From Heterohyrax brucei (taxonomy: Eukaryota; Chordata; Mammalia; Hyracoidea; Procaviidae): a stretch of 64,000 nt of DNA. The DNA lies in contig CM053154.1 of NCBI GenBank assembly GCA_028571685.1, positions 11,068,001-11,132,000 on the forward strand, written 5' to 3'. The notes under the pieces were generated by a model. The model did no database searches. It saw only the letters and a list, made by a program, of their open reading frames with translations, and was not told the DNA's origin. Made by a program: the position numbers and the translations under genes. Each line of letters opens with the position of its first letter. Within the stretch, counting starts at the first letter, position 1. Positions 21,240-31,868 of the stretch are shown piece by piece.

Positions 21240-21705
21240 CCCTTTCTGTGGCTCACAAAGCCCTTAGCACCCTCTCTGGTGTCTTCTCTGGCTCTCTCCT
21301 GGACCCCAGACTCCCCAGCCATGTAGTCCTGCCCTCTGCATTAAGCTGAATCTCTTCTTAGGCCCTCTGCTCAGGAAGGACGGGCTCCTTGTCAGATCTT
21401 TGAAAGACTGGCTCTTTATTCTTTCAGTGCCAAACCAGAGCCCTCCTTGGTCTTTCTTTCTAAAGAAGCCCACCTAGTCACTCTTCCTCTCTCTTTGTTT
21501 CATGTACCACCCCCCAGGTTGTTTTCTTCAGCATAGTTATTCCTGCCAGGGTGGTCTAGTACTTTCCCTTTTTTTGTATTTATCATCCATCTCCCACTGG
21601 ACTGGAAGCTTCCAGAAGACAAACCACGTCTATCTTACTTATTACTAGATCCTGGAGCCTGATATCTACATGGCATTCAGTAAATCCGAGTTGAACGGGA
21701 TGATG
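21240..21705 (+). mobile_element. L2 LINE 3' end
   Basis: CACAAAGCCCTTAGCACCCT, CTCTGCTCAGGAAGG, TTTGTATTTATCATCCATCT, CACTGGACTGGAAGCTTCCA and GGCATTCAGTAAATCCGAGT follow the L2 3'-end order. Ancient and non-functional. Confidence 0.75.
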
Positions 21706-22160
21706 AAAATAGACCGGCTAAATGAGGTAGACGAGATGATCATTTTCATCCACCTTCAGTCTTCACTTGAGGAGGGTGTTGAAAATGGGCCATTGGTCGA
21801 ATGAAACAGACTGACTACCTGAATGGTTTTGGGGGAGTGACTTGAAGTTTTACAAACTGCTAGGTTCCAGCAGACTTTTTTTAATCCCCTCTGAATTTGC
21901 AAGTAAAATCACATTTGTCCAAGGAAGATACGACTGTATCCCACTAGTTTGAGTGGTTGTGCCAACAGCTCTTAAACAGATTGCTGTCCAGCAGAGGGTC
22001 AGAGGTCACTCATAGGGCTTAACTTAGAAACTCCACCGGTGACAGATTGGCATGGGGGCAGGTTCCAATTCCCTTCAAGCTCACTGCTCTCACTGGTCCA
22101 TTTCTGCAGAGAATTCCGTCGAAGGGCTTGTAGCTTGTGGTGCAAAGACTGATGGGATTA
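21706..22160. other. Repeat-poor unrecognised sequence
   Basis: No repeat or gene recognised. Confidence 0.4.
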
Positions 22161-22285
22161 TTTTAGTCGGCTTGGAACTCGGAGCAGCTCCAGCACCGTC
22201 AGCGCGCAGAAGCCGCCGAGCAGACGTGCAGCGCCAGGCGAAGCATGCCCACCGGCTCCAGGCCGAGGCACAGGCGGGGGCGGGA
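22161..22285. other. CpG-rich patch
   Basis: This stretch has many CpG dinucleotides (CACCGTCAGCGCGCAGAAGC, CGCCGAGCAGACGTGCAGCG) while the rest of the window is CpG-poor. It is much shorter than a standard CpG island. It sits at the edge of a repeat-poor island and could be a remnant of a promoter, a regulatory element or a decayed GC-rich repeat. Confidence 0.5.
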
Positions 22286-22760
22286 AGGCCACATTAGCGA
22301 AAGCAGGGAAAAGGGAAACTCCAGCGCCAGGCGGTGAAAGGGCTCAATTTTATTCTGTTTTCACACATTAGGTTCTCCGTATAGCCGACAAGTACCAGTG
22401 AAAATGGTCTGAAAAGAGGCTTTGTGCAGGAACTGGACGGGGCTCCATCGCGTTTGTCATTTCAGGAATGTCGCCAGATGTATTGACTTACTCGCAATTG
22501 CTGCGGTGCCATCTGGCCTCACGGAGGCTGCGTCCAGGATGGAAAAAGCTGAACAGAAGAAATGAAATTTGTCCATCGTGCCATTAGCCTTCCTGCTTAT
22601 TTAAAGAAGGGAAAAAATGTAACTTCTTGGCAGGGGGGAATGCCACTTGAAAATAAAATGTAAGATTTTCGCGAGTAAGAGTTCCAGAACGGCAGAGCCA
22701 GCCGTGATGTTTACATAGAGACTTGAAAGCTGGCCCCCTTTGCTGTCATACTGTATATAT
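22286..22760. promoter_or_regulatory. Candidate conserved non-coding element
   Basis: No repeat is recognised and CpG sites are retained in otherwise AT-balanced sequence (CCATCGCGTTTGTCATTTCA, GAATGTCGCCAGATGTATTG, TTCGCGAGTAAGAG). The composition and lack of repeats are typical of conserved regulatory elements. No promoter motif or transcript evidence is visible. Confidence 0.3.
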
Positions 22761-23561
22761 ATGTTTTGTTCAGTGTAAAGCTTCTTTGACATCCTACTGT
22801 TCTGTAGGGAAAGAAAGTTAACTCCTTGGATCCTGGGCATCTGAGTGACCTTCCTTTAAAGGTGTCCTGGAATGTCACCAAATAAAGAACCTTGTGACTT
22901 TCATTCCATGATAGGGATTTCTGCTTTATCCCAGCTTATGATAAATAGCTCAGTTGTCACCTGGTACAAGCTATTTTCCTGCACAAAGGAGCCTTTCCAG
23001 GAAAATCAGATTTAAGCTGCTTTCTCTCCCCTGGCACTCCCCCGGCATCCCCCGCACCCCCAGAGTTACGGCTTCATGGCTAAGTGTTGCTTCTGTCCAT
23101 TTACACAATCTAGGGAAGGACTGGCCTGTAGAAATAGCTCAGATGTTTGAATTAATATATGGTTTCCTGGGGTAAGTGGATAAAGCCCAGTTGTGCGTTC
23201 AGGACTGGCTGCATCATTAGCAGGCCCCAGTGCAAAATAAAAAAGTGAGACCTCCTCGTTTAAAAGCATTAAGGAGTTCAAGGGGACAATGCAGATTGTG
23301 AAGTTAAGCATGAGGCCTTGTGAGTGTGAAGTTGGGCTATGATGTATTTTCATCTTCTGCTCTTACCCTCTTTATGAAGAAATTTATAGAACCCATCCTC
23401 AACCAACCTGCTGGAGCCAAGCTTAGTCTTGCAAACTGAACTAAATTGCCTCTTCTCTGGTGCAGACCTGCCTTGCTCTCCTCTTTCCATTTTACACTCT
23501 ATATTAAAATCTCAGTTTTTATTCTGTGAACATAAAGAATATATTTTAAGTTCCAACTGTG
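22761..23561. other. Unrecognised sequence
   Basis: No gene or repeat family recognised. Open frames on both strands are short and domain-free. Confidence 0.4.
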
Positions 23562-23722
23562 TGGCCCTGATGGCACAGTGGTTAAGAAATATGGCTGCAA
23601 ACCAAAAGGTCAGCAGTTCAAATCCACCAGCTTCTCCTTAGAAACTGCCTTAGACAGTTCTACTCTGTCCTGTAGGGTCATTGTGACCCAGGTTGAACTC
23701 AAGGACAATGAGCTTCATTTGT
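23562..23722 (+). mobile_element. AFROSINE, near full length
   Basis: GTGGCCCTGATGGCACAGTG, GCAAACCAAAAGGTCAGCAG, B-box GTTCAAATCC, TACTCTGTCCTGTAGGGTCA and a degraded tail followed by poly-T. Confidence 0.88.
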
Positions 23723-24393
23723 TTTTGTTTTTTTTTTTTTAATTATGTGCCAGACACTGGAGGCACAGAGCTGAGTTCTTTTGTATTTTAATTTTTCATT
23801 CATTTATTGTCTCACTCATTCATTGATTTTGCTCTTTGATTTCTTCCCTTCCTACCTGTCTGTTAACCTTCCTGGGGTCACTCAGAAGGGTATTATCTCC
23901 CCCAAAGAGACAAGTCAGAAGGCAGAACCTGGATCAAAATCACAAATCAGGAGCTGAGAAGGTAAAAGCAAGCAGCAGTGTCCTGGTGTGCTGTGTGTTC
24001 GTACAGCTCATTTGCTTGACCAACTTAAGGTCCCCTATCATGTCACTCAACCCCATTGTGATCTTGGTGACTCTTATCTCAGACCAAAGTGAATGTCAAT
24101 ATTTAATATTTCATTGAATTTTGAAAGGCAGGTCCATCTGTGCCAGGAAACTTGGACTCTGGTGTAACAAGGACTGGAGATACAAATAGCTTCAGATGAC
24201 GGCAAGTCTGTGAGTCTGCACCAAAAAACTTTGGGGTTCATTCACTTGTCTTTGGGGACATTGGCCCTCCCACATCTTGAAGGGTACATGCACAACATTC
24301 AGATTCATGAGTGTAGGTGCACACACATGAGCGTACACCCATGCACACCCACGCACACCCATGCACACACACATAGCAGAATGTGGGGCTTGA
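23723..24393. other. Unrecognised sequence with (CACACCCATG)n
   Basis: A CACACCC/ATG microsatellite-like array spans 24317-24373. Otherwise nothing is recognised. Confidence 0.5.
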
Positions 24394-25253
24394 TGTTGTA
24401 GTTAGGTTCTGTAAATTTGGTTCTGGCTCATAGCAACCATCGCATGACAGAAGGACATGCTGCCAGGTCCCACATCGTCCTCACCAGCATTGTTAGGCAT
24501 GAGCCCGTTGTAGCAGTCTCGGTGTCAGTCTATCTCATTGAGGGTCTTCCCCTTTTTGCTGACCCTCTGCCTTACCAAGCATGATGTCCTTCTCCAGGGA
24601 CTGGTCCCTCCTGGTACCACGTCCAAAGTATGTGAGATAACGTCTTGCCATTCTTGCTTCTAAGAAGCATTCTGGTTGTGCTTTTTCCAAGACAGATGTG
24701 TTCATTTTTCTGACAGTCTGCAGTATATTCAGTGTTCTTCATCAATACCTTAACTCCAAAGTGTCCATTCTTTTCCTATCTTCTTTATTTGTTGTCCAGG
24801 TTTCAGATGCATAGGATGTGACTGAAAACATCACAGCTGGGGTCAGGTGCACCTTAGTTCTCAAAGTGACGTCTTCAGTTTTTAGAACTTGAAAGAATCT
24901 TTTGTAGCAGATTTGCCCATTGTAATATAGTGTTTGATCTCTTGACTGCTTCTTCCATGGGTGTTGATTATGGATCCAAGTAAAATGAAATCTTGGCAAC
25001 TTCAGTCTTTTCTCTATTTATTGTGATGCTGCTTATTGGACCAGTTGTGAGGACTTTTGTTTTCTTTATGTTGGGTGTAGTCTTTGAGCTTCATCAGTAA
25101 GTGTTTCAAGTCCTCTTCGCTTTTGGTGAATAAGGTTGCATCATTTGTGTATTGCAGGTTGTTAATGAGCCTTCCTTCAATCTTGATGCCCTGTTCTTCA
25201 TATAGTCTGGCTCTTCTTGGATTATTTGCTTGGCATATAGATTGAATAGGTAT
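24394..25253 (-). mobile_element. RTE LINE, 5'-truncated
   Basis: Antisense, with the 3' tail at 24394 (TTGTAGTTAGGTTCTG). Blocks for TTACCAAGCATGATGTCC, TTCATTTTTCTGACAGTC and GGACCAGTTGTGAGGAC follow in RTE order. At about 25131-25155 the catalytic YADD region reads Y-T-N-D, so the first catalytic Asp is replaced by Asn. It stops within the polymerase and is followed by a TATG tract. Confidence 0.85.
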
Positions 25254-25277
25254 GGTGTGTATGTATGTATGTATACA
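25254..25277. repeat. TATG microsatellite
   Basis: Short GTATGTATG array at the 5' truncation point of the RTE. Confidence 0.75.
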
Positions 25278-25466
25278 TTTGATTCGGTCTAAAAGTCCTT
25301 CTGTTTAATTCTAGTCTCCTGATTTCTATCTCTTAGCTCTCCTTCCTCTGAGTAATTTAGAAAATACAAAATAATATGTTAGTCCAGATAAGGCATAACT
25401 ACAAAAATAGTCTATTGAATGATGTTACAATGCTTTCTACATGACTTTTGGATTTGACTTCTTAGT

Positions 25467-25631
25467 AACCAAAACAAATCCACTGTCATGGAGTCAATTC
25501 CAACCCATAATGACCCTATGGGACAAAGTAGAACTGCCCCATGGAGTTTCCAAGGAGCACATGGTGGATTTAAACTGCCAACTTTTTGGTTAGCAGCCAC
25601 AGAACTTCACCATTATGCAACTAGAGTTCCC
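25467..25631 (-). mobile_element. AFROSINE, antisense (first of a tandem pair)
   Basis: ACCAAAACAAATCCACTGTC, CCAATTCCAACCCATAATG-like tail, GAACTGCCCCATGGAGTTTC, ATTTAAACTGCCAAC and head complement CTAGAGTTCCC. Confidence 0.88.
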
Positions 25632-25645
25632 AATAGACAGAAACT

Positions 25646-25804
25646 GAAACCAAACCCACTGCTGTTGAGTCAATTCCAGCTCATAATGACCCCATAGGAC
25701 AGAGTAGAACTGCTCCATGGTTTCCAAGGAGCACCCAGTGGATTCAAACTGCCAACCTTTTGGTTAACAGACATAGCACTTAACCACTACACCACCAGGG
25801 TTTC
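25646..25804 (-). mobile_element. AFROSINE, antisense (second of a tandem pair)
   Basis: GAAACCAAACCCACTGCTGT, GAGTCAATTCCAGCTCATAA, TTCAAACTGCCAACCTTTTG and CACTACACCACCAGGGTTTC. About 14 bp separates it from the previous copy. Confidence 0.92.
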
Positions 25805-26141
25805 AAGACTTCTTAACAACAGCAGTTATTATCCCTACTGCATGCATGAGGAAACCAAGTGTCAAAAAGGGAATGTTTCAGGTCACAAAACTGCTAAAAG
25901 TCAAAGCCAAGATTTGGACCAGGTCAAGCCTGACTATAAAACTCCTACTTTGGTCTTGAGTCCAACCTTGTGCTCTGAGTGTGTGGAACAGAATGGACGG
26001 TAAAACCGTGTAAGGAACAGCCTGAGAAAAGCAAGGAGCCTGCAGCTGCAGGAAGTGTTTCTTGTTTCACAGTTTATTTCACAATTTCTCATATTATCTC
26101 CGGCACTTGTATCAATTCCTTGAGGTATGTTGCTACTGCTA
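25805..26141. other. Unrecognised sequence
   Basis: GAGGAAACCAAGTGTCAAAA and GTCACAAAACTGCTAAAAGT at 25850-25900 suggest a degraded antisense MIR, but too little is left to call. Confidence 0.4.
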
Positions 26142-26300
26142 GTTTTTAGCTACTGTCGAGTTGGCACCAGCTCACGGCAACCCACGTACAACAGAATGCA
26201 GTGTTGCCTGGTTTTATGCCATCTTTATTATCATTGGTAGGTTCAAGCCCATTGTTGCAACTATTGGGTCCATCCACCTCGCTGAATGCTTCCCTCATTA
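26142..26300 (-). mobile_element. RTE LINE 3'-end fragment
   Basis: Antisense tail only: GCTACTGTCGAGTTGGCACC, AACCCACGTACAACAGAATG, TTCAAGCCCATTGTTGCAAC and CATCCACCTCGCTGAATGC. No coding sequence remains. Confidence 0.75.
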
Positions 26301-26524
26301 GAGAGACAAGGCGCGTCTTCTCATTTCACTCCTGCAGCGTTAAGTGCACATTCTCATTTATTTGGAAAAGTTCCAGTATCAAATGTTCTCCCTTGCCTCC
26401 TCAGCCTGACTCATATTTGGCCGATGGTGGTTCAGGAAATGTGGTCATCATAGGTACATAGGAAATTTCCGTATCTGTTATCGTATAAAATAAATTTCCG
26501 CATCAATGCTATTTGATAGAAGAG
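26301..26524. other. Unrecognised spacer
   Basis: Between an RTE 3'-end fragment and a MIR. No repeat or gene recognised. Confidence 0.4.
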
Positions 26525-26700
26525 AAGGCAACATGAGAAAAAGACAAGAGTCTCAGCCTGGGGGCCCAGAGGTCTGGATTCAGTCCTTCGCTTTGTTGAG
26601 CCCCAAGCATGTACCTTTGGACAAGACATTTAGCGTCTGAGCCTCGGTCTAACCTCCCTGTACAAGCACTCTGTGCCTGCTTCTTCTAGCTCTGATATTC
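26525..26700 (+). mobile_element. MIR SINE, diverged
   Basis: GGGCCCAGAGGTCTGGATTC, TACCTTTGGACAAGACATTT, AGCGTCTGAGCCTCGGTC and AGCTCTGATATTCTAATC follow the MIR head-to-core order. Confidence 0.6.
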
Positions 26701-27135
26701 TAATCTTCTGAGGGCCCACCTTGATGGACAAAAGAAGAACTTAATCAGTTAGAAACATGATAAGAAACTTTATCAAGTCTTTTTGGTCTTCTGGTTTCCA
26801 CAGAAGGATAAAGTGAATGGCTTGTGATAGATAAGTGAGCAAGTTTCCTTCCTCAATCATTTATTTGTAAAACTGTCCCCTCTACCTTCTTTGAAACATA
26901 GGTTTCTTCCAAGTCAGGTGAGCTGACTTTGTGGAAAGATAGAGACCAAGAGTCATTATTCTGGCTGAGGGACTGGGTTTCTTTGTTTACTGTGGTACCA
27001 AAGGACAAACCAAAAGTGGCTGGAAGTGATGGAGACCAATCGCAATGCACCAAAGAGAAGCAATGCCTCTCAGGTAGTACCCCTTGATGTTGGGAGTTGC
27101 CCACGGAGTTCCAATAGAAAAACAAACAAGCAAAC
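26701..27135. other. Unrecognised sequence
   Basis: No repeat or gene recognised. The minus-strand frames at 26853-27252 are domain-free. Confidence 0.4.
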
Positions 27136-27333
27136 AATGAAACAACAACAACAACAACAAAAACCCAGTTGTTTTGCACACTGATTCCAGCCAATGACAA
27201 TCCAATGAGTGTCAGAGTAGAACTGTGCTCCAGAAGGTTTCCAGTGGTTCATTTTTCAGAAGTAACCTTTGGACCTTTCTTCGGGGGTAAATCTGGGTAG
27301 ACTCCATTATCCAATCTTTTTGTTAGCGGCCAA
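27136..27333 (-). mobile_element. AFROSINE, antisense, with (AAC)n tail
   Basis: An AAC repeat tract (27136-27162) leads into CCCAGTTGTTTTGCACACTG, AGAGTAGAACTGTGCTCCAG, and a head complement near CTTTTTGTTAGCGGCC. The AAC run is the complement of the GTT-type tail typical of the RTE/SINE 3' end. Confidence 0.72.
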
Positions 27334-27869
27334 GAGTGTTATCAGTTTGCAACAAGCAGGTACTCCTGACTCCTTCCAGAAGCATGTTGCCCATTTGTTG
27401 TGGATTTTGTTTGTGTGCAATATATGTAGGTATCTCGTGCTATTTGCAACAGCATGAGTGCACATCCCAATCTATTTTTAAGGGCTCTAGAAACTTGAGG
27501 ACTTTCAAATTTTGAGGAACCTCTAGGGGCAGGAAGATAGCCCCTCACCTCTGCCAGGAATTCCTACAATGTCCAAGTGTGCAAAAGCTCTCACACGTTA
27601 CAAACTTCAATAAGCAAAGACTCCTTCAATTAGCCCTCAACAGAATAAATACCACCGTCTCCACCAACTGTGTAAGAAGTCAGATGTCCAAAGATTTCAG
27701 ATAGACTGAAAAAGCTTCCTCTGTCCAGTTGCTCTACATTCACGACCCTCCCCCTGTGCATAGCAGCCCTGGCCTGTCTTAGGCTATCAGTCCCACAATG
27801 GGAACAGATGGCAAAGGGAGAAGAGGAGTTTTCCCTCTCCCAAATCTGTTCCTGCCCCTCAGTCTCAGG
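27334..27869. other. Unrecognised sequence
   Basis: No repeat or gene recognised. Confidence 0.4.
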
Positions 27870-28262
27870 GTTATAGCTGTTAGCTGCCTGACTCATGGAC
27901 ACCCCACGTACAACAGAAGGAAACCCTGCCTGCCCCTGCACCATCGTTGCCCTCACTGATACACTCGAGTCCACAGCTACAGCCACCATGTTCAGAGTGC
28001 CTTCCAGCCTAGGGGGCTCATTGGCCAGCCTTATCAGACAATGTTCTATTGTGCTGCATAGGGATTTCATTGCCTAATTCTCAGCAGTACATCACTGGGT
28101 GTTTCCTCCTAGTCTCTCCTAGTCTAGAAGAGCTGCTGAAACCTGTCCACCATGGGCGACCCTGCTGGTGTTTGAAATGCAGGAGGTCTGGCTTCCAGCA
28201 GCATATCAACACATACGTCGTGACAGCATGACAAACTGACAAGTGGGTGGTGGGCAATCCCA
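27870..28262 (-). mobile_element. Internally deleted RTE element, antisense
   Basis: The RTE tail (GTTAGCTGCCTGACTCATGG, CGTACAACAGAAGGAAACCC) is followed, in antisense order, by the RTE 5' region (AGAGTGCCTTCCAGCCTAGG, CTGAAACCTGTCCACCATGG, GGCTTCCAGCAGCATATC). The joint again falls at the GGAAGGCACTC sequence of the 5' part, as in the 3.3, 17.3 and 34 kb copies. Confidence 0.72.
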
Positions 28263-28802
28263 TCAGCCAGTGTTTTGCATCTCTTCCTCCTTAGTTGAAT
28301 AGGATTCCTCTTGGCAGCAGCCTCCTGCTGCTGGCTGGGACGCAGGGCCAGTGTCCCTGAGTCCCTAGCACAGCTTCTCATAATGACAACAAGACATTGT
28401 ACCCTGGATCACACACAAAAAGCTGATGGCCTGAGAAAAGTAGGCCTTCTATTTCAGCTTCCAGAAAACAGAAAATCCTATTTGTGCATTCGCACTCTGG
28501 GTAATGACATTTCAGGTGCCTGTGCAGTTGTGCCAAGAGTTAGAAGACGAGCCCTTGCTTAGGGACAGAGATCAGACCTTGCTGGCTGGTGTGTGAAATC
28601 CAGTTACGTGGAAATGCCCGGTGCCATGGAAATGATCCCTGTGAAGGCCCTTGAAGGCCCTCTGAATGGGAGGACTTGGGATGCAGGAGTTCTTGTTCAT
28701 GGAATCTTCCAAGGCCTGGCTAGGATGCCCACACAATTTTAGTTGTTACTGGGAAATTGTGTTATGGTTGTTTAACCTCTTTCCTGATGGCATAGTATAA
28801 TG
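28263..28802. other. Unrecognised sequence
   Basis: No repeat or gene recognised. Confidence 0.4.
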
Positions 28803-28979
28803 AAACAAAAACAAAAACAAAAACAAAAACCTGTAGCTGTTCAGTCAATTCTAACTCATAACAACCCTATGTGACAAAGTAGAACTGCCCTATGGCATTT
28901 TCAAGGAGTGGCTGGAGAATTTGAACTACTGACTGCTTGGTTAGCACCTGAGCTCTTAACCAGTGTTCCACAGGGGCTG
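28803..28979 (-). mobile_element. AFROSINE, antisense, with (CAAAAA)n tail
   Basis: Repeated ACAAAA units, then GTTCAGTCAATTCTAACTC, AACTGCCCTATGGCATTTTC, GAATTTGAACTACTGACTG and head complement CCAGTGTTCCACAGGGGC. Confidence 0.87.
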
Positions 28980-29224
28980 TAAAATGAATATAATGAAATG
29001 ATAATTAAGCAAATAACCATGTGGACCTAGCATAAGGCTGCAAAATGAACATCATGAAATAATAATGATTACACAAACAACAGCATGGACTTAACATAAC
29101 CTTACAGACTTCCATTCATATAGCTCCATAAATGTGGAGTGTATTGGAGATGATTGGAATACTCTTTCTGAAGGAACCTGGCCACGGATCCAGCACAGAA
29201 GGTAGATGAATAGTCCCTGGGTAA

Positions 29225-29495
29225 ATGCTTTGAATTTTGACTCTGCGCCTGACTATGCATCTTTGGCAAGTTATTTGTAACCTTTTGAAGTTTCCAAGAT
29301 GCTGCTGGGTGGGTTCAAACCATTAATATTTAGGTTAGTAGTTGAGCAGAAACTCTTTGTGTTACCCAGGGACCTCGTTTATAAAATGGTGATAAAAATA
29401 CTAGCAATTTTGTAGGATTGCTGAGACAATTAACTCAGTTTGTGTGCAATACTTAGCACACTGGTGGGTGCAGGGTAAGTGCTCAAAAACACTCA
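29225..29495 (+). mobile_element. MIR SINE, split by an AFROSINE fragment
   Basis: MIR core at 29225-29286 (TTTGACTCTGCGCCTGACTA, TCTTTGGCAAGTTATTTGTA). The continuation is at 29376-29495 (GTTTATAAAATGGTGATAAA, TAGGATTGCTGAGACAATTA, CAATACTTAGCACACTGGTG, GTAAGTGCTCAAA). The 3' order is that of MIR. Confidence 0.7.
29287..29375 (-). mobile_element. AFROSINE fragment inside MIR
   Basis: GAAGTTTCCAAGATGCTGCT, GGGTGGGTTCAAACCATTAA and TGTGTTACCCAGGGACCTC are the 5' half of a SINE in antisense. The 3' tail is lost. Confidence 0.72.
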
Positions 29496-29916
29496 TACTT
29501 TCGTTATCAGCCTGTTGCTGTGTGTCACCTCAAAAAACCTCCTTTTTTAATTTAAATCAATATACAGACAAGAAGCTTTGAAAATCAGGGTTTTGAACTG
29601 GTTGGGGTCCACTTTAACTCCCTCCTAAAAGTTTGCCTTTCTACTCCAGATATACTGAAGATACTGCATCCGAGATATGTATAGCCTGTGTATACATAAG
29701 AATCACCAGAGGATCTCCCCCCCAAATGTAGAGGTATACATGAGAATCACCTGGGGATCTTGTTGAACTATAGATTCTGATTCAATACCTGGGGTAGAAA
29801 TACAAATTCAGGGGGAGGGGAATCTAGCTGGAACAAACAAAAGCCTTGTTGAAAACCGAAGATTTGAGTTAGTTGCGTTCTGGTGACTCAAAGTTATAGG
29901 AAGTCACTTTTATCTG
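29496..29916. other. Unrecognised sequence with MER5-like repeats
   Basis: Two similar units, TACATAAGAATCACCAGAGG (29694) and TACATGAGAATCACCTGGGG (29737), continue with TCTTGTTGAACTATAGATTC in MER5A style. A locally duplicated MER5 fragment is likely but not certain. Confidence 0.4.
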
Positions 29917-30267
29917 GTTGCTGTCAAGTGAACTCTGATTTATGGTGACCCCACATGTGTCAGAGCAGAGCTGAGCTTCATAGGGTTTTCAACGGCTGTA
30001 ATCTTGTCATGCAGTGGTTAAGTGCTAAGGCTGCTAACAAAAGGTTGGCATCTGCTAGGAGCTCCTCGGAAACTCTGAAACAGTCCTACTCTGTCCTATG
30101 GGCCGCTAGGAGTCAGAATCAACCTGATGGCTATGGATTTGGTTTTGAATCTTGTGAAAGCAGATCACCAGTCCTTTGTTCGAAGGCTCCCCTGGTTGGA
30201 CTCCAACCTCCTCCAACCTTTTGGTTAGCAGCCGAGCACATTAATTGTGTGCACTACCCAGTGACTC
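29917..30267 (-). mobile_element. AFROSINE, longer-body subtype, split by another SINE
   Basis: The tail half is at 29917-30007 (GGTTGCTGTCAAGTGAACTC, CATAGGGTTTTCAACGGC). The head half is at 30148-30267 (GAAAGCAGATCACCAGTCC, CCTTTTGGTTAGCAGCCGAG). The break carries a duplicated AATCTTGT. Confidence 0.88.
30008..30147 (+). mobile_element. AFROSINE, nested, head-truncated
   Basis: CATGCAGTGGTTAAGTGCTA, GCTAACAAAAGGTTGGC and CGCTAGGAGTCAGAATCAAC, ending GGATTTGGTTTTG. Flanked by perfect 8-bp direct repeats AATCTTGT at 30000-30007 and 30148-30155, a clear target-site duplication. Confidence 0.93.
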
Positions 30268-30983
30268 GGAGTCATTTTTAGGACCTTATTGAGTCCCCTT
30301 GGTGCCGCTGAAAGAAGTGGAGGGAAGTTAGGGCTGTGCCCCAAGGCTCCTGGAGAAGGTGGTCCTTACAAACTCAGATAAATCTTACATGTACAACTGG
30401 TCTTCTCCTACATAAAACTTCTTGTAAGTAAAATTTTTGTATGTAAAATTGAGCTTCCCAGAAGCACGTAAACGTTGAGGACATCACACGACCTTTCTGT
30501 AAATCTCTTGAGTGTGCAAATGCAGCTTTGATTTCACAAGAAGACTTCCTGGAACTTCTGCTCCTGGTGGCGGGCACCGTGAGAACCAGCCTCTGTGTGT
30601 ATTTTGGCAGGGCTGGGCCGGAACAGGGAAGCAAAGAGATGTGTGGAGCTCAAGAATAATACAAAAAGAGGGAAGCGATGCTTTTTGAATCTTTAAAATT
30701 TTTGTCGTTTCAAATTTTGGGGGAAGAAATCCTGAGGACAGCTGTCCTTTGGTATATGGGATGGGAGTGCAGGTAGGTAGGTGAGAGTGGGATAGGGGGG
30801 CTTCTCTCCTTCTACCTGGGAGTGGCCACCCCCTCCTGCATGTTGCAAACACATTTCCAAGCAATAGTTGTTTAAAACATGCCCTCTTCTTCCTGGGCCC
30901 CAAGTGAGATCCTGGGTGCTAGTAGTACTTTCTGTGTTTCCCAGGCCTCTTAGGATTTCCAGTAAGTCTTTCCAAGGAGACCT
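30268..30983. other. Unrecognised sequence
   Basis: No repeat or gene recognised. The 139-codon minus-strand frame (30484-30903) is domain-free. Confidence 0.4.
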
Positions 30984-31178
30984 AAGGAGGCCTAGTGTTT
31001 CACTGGTTAAGTGCTTGGCTACTAACTGAGAGATCAGCAGGCCAAGCCCGCCAGCTACTCCATGGGAGAAAGCTATGGCGGTCTGCGTCTGTACAGATTC
31101 ACAGAGCTGGACCCCTCGGGGCCAGTTCTACTCTGCGCTGTAGGGCAGTGAGCAGGAGACTGCAGTCAGGGTGCCCAC
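30984..31178 (+). mobile_element. AFROSINE, GC-richer diverged copy
   Basis: AGGCCTAGTGTTTCACTGGT, TAAGTGCTTGGCTACTAACT, GCGGTCTGCGTCTGTACAG, and CCAGTTCTACTCTGCGCTGT. The tail is degraded. Confidence 0.75.
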
Positions 31179-31868
31179 TGTGGGAGTGACTGACTGACCC
31201 TATGGCACGTGCTTTCTCTGCCAAGAGGACAACTGTCTAACATGTCCTAGGGACAGGTGCTGACCCTTAAGAAGAGAGATTTATGGTCTAGTGACTTTCT
31301 AATTTTTGAAGTGAAATTTGTTGGGTGAATCCACTGTATAAAATTTTTTAAAATTCTGTTTTTCTGATTTTTACTTGTTCTAACATTATTCCTCATGTCA
31401 TGGCTTTCCCCTCTCCCCACCAATTCTTACTCTGTGTTTATTTGTTTAACTCTTTCTCTCAAACTTCCTAATCAAATGTATCTATAAGAAGCTTCTATTG
31501 CAAATTGAAAAGCATCATGTTTTGTCTTTGGGTCTTATCTAAGTTTTTCTGAAAGGACAGTTAGAAAATGTTTTCTGGGCTCTAAAGGTACACTTTCAGT
31601 GGTCTATCTTCAGTTTAAATCCATAATAAAACAATGATAAGATGGAATTTTAACTATGTTTTCACTCTTGGTAGATAGTGTTTTCAAAAGCTTCTCTGAT
31701 AAATCTTCACTGAGTCACATTTTTCTGATATTGACTTATCAGTTTCAATGAATGCTCTGAGTTTTTAAAGCACTGAAATCAACTGGGTGGTTCTCGTGCT
31801 GATAAGAGAAGATTGCTCTTTTTGACACTTACTCAGCAGAGATGTTTTGAGCCTACCGTGTGCTATGC
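31179..31868. other. Unrecognised AT-rich sequence
   Basis: No repeat or gene recognised, apart from a few words near 31830-31868 resembling the TATTGAGC...GTGTGCTATGC motif of L2/MIR 3' ends. Confidence 0.4.

Noticed and set aside
22161..22285. CpG-island promoter of a gene
   Set aside because: Too short for a standard CpG island, and no exon, TATA or downstream open frame is visible; kept only as a CpG-rich patch.
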